This document shows positions 63,737 through 64,000 of a stretch of 64,000 nucleotides of DNA, one piece after another (position 1 is the first letter of the stretch; every line of letters begins with the position of its first letter). Below the pieces are notes generated by a model, which was given only the letters and a program-made list of their open reading frames with translations, searched no databases and had not been told where the DNA came from. Both the position numbers and the translations under genes were made by a program. The DNA comes from Edwardsiella hoshinae NBRC 105699 = ATCC 33379 (GTDB lineage: Bacteria; Pseudomonadota; Gammaproteobacteria; Enterobacterales; Enterobacteriaceae): contig NZ_BAUC01000020.1 in assembly GCF_000474215.1 (NCBI RefSeq), forward strand, positions 62,001 to 126,000, in the 5' to 3' direction.

Positions 63737-64000
63737 CTAGAACAAAGATTGAATGGTAAGGGTGCCGTCGCTCAGCGAGAGCCGGGCGGCCTGCCCGTAA
63801 TAGTTTTCTGGGATCTGCTCACTCAGCCAGTATTGTCCGGCGATGGAAACCAGCTCGGCGGCCAGATGGCTGCAAAAGATTTGGCTGGTACTCTCGCCCC
63901 CCGCACCGGCGAGCGCCCGGCCCCGCATCATGCCATAGACATGAATGTTGCCGTCGGCGATCAGCTCGGCACCGGCGCTGACATGGCCGGTGACGATCAG
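63737..64000 (-). CDS. minC: Septum-site determining protein MinC, 3' part
   Basis: Only the last 87 codons are in the window; the gene runs off the right edge, so its start is not seen. The visible part is the MinC C-terminal beta-helix domain that binds MinD and blocks FtsZ, with [29 protein letters not shown] and [18 protein letters not shown]. The minC-minD gap is 26 bases, so minC-minD-minE is one operon. Confidence 0.95.
   Translation of the reverse strand: MIVTGHVSAGAELIADGNIHVYGMMRGRALAGAGGESTSQIFCSHLAAELVSIAGQYWLSEQIPENYYGQAARLSLSDGTLTIQSLF

Overview
The window looks like ordinary chromosomal backbone of a GC-rich enteric gammaproteobacterium (Enterobacterales). Nearly every gene has a close relative in Escherichia coli, often in the same local order, but the blocks are joined differently and several E. 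coli neighbours are missing. The mix (DevB-type pgl inside a zwf-pgl-edd-eda cluster, fadD-rnd next to minEDC, a UPF0303 gene, patB beside yecM) fits the Hafniaceae/Edwardsiella side of the order; the genus is an inference from memory of gene content, not a search result. No insertion sequence, prophage, integrase, CRISPR array or rRNA was seen.

Layout. 0.3-8.5 kb: lolB-ispE-prs (minus strand) diverges from hemA-prfA-prmC-sirB1-kdsA (plus), followed by a 45-codon membrane-peptide gene. 8.6-13.2 kb: the sulfate-permease-family gene dauA, a UPF0303 gene, two separate tRNA-Ser(GGA) units, and a YnjB-like binding protein. 13.5-19.8 kb: a divergent POT-family carrier, ghrA, a membrane GGDEF protein with a broken signature, ycdX-ycdY and yceB. 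20-24.5 kb: mdtH, rimJ, yceH, murJ. 24.6-34.3 kb: argS, yecM, patB, cutC, cmoA-cmoB, pheP, yecN, yecE. 34.4-40 kb: a zinc-ribbon gene, aspS-nudB, yebC-ruvC and SOS-controlled ruvA-ruvB. 40.1-46.1 kb: znuBC/znuA around a Zur box, mepM, lpxM and a TSUP permease. 46.1-53.8 kb: pykA and hexR diverge from zwf-pgl-edd-eda, a complete hexose-phosphate/Entner-Doudoroff control unit with three HexR-like boxes. 54-55.6 kb: mdtJ-mdtI behind a possible regulatory leader peptide, and yoaB. 55.7-62.4 kb: yoaA, tsaB, yeaY, fadD, rnd. 62.6-64 kb: minE-minD-minC, with minC cut by the window edge.

How the genes work together. Main themes are translation and its fidelity (prfA, prmC, aspS, argS, cmoAB, tsaB, rimJ, tRNA-Ser), envelope building (kdsA, lpxM, murJ, mepM, lolB), DNA repair (ruvABC, yoaA), zinc uptake, and central carbon flow from glucose-6-phosphate to pyruvate. 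The less ordinary points are regulatory or small: the mdtJI leader peptide, the tiny gene at 8347-8484, the degenerate GGDEF protein, the POT carrier without its proton motif, and the HexR, LexA, Zur and PurR sites. I found no clear sign of a wholly new multi-gene system.
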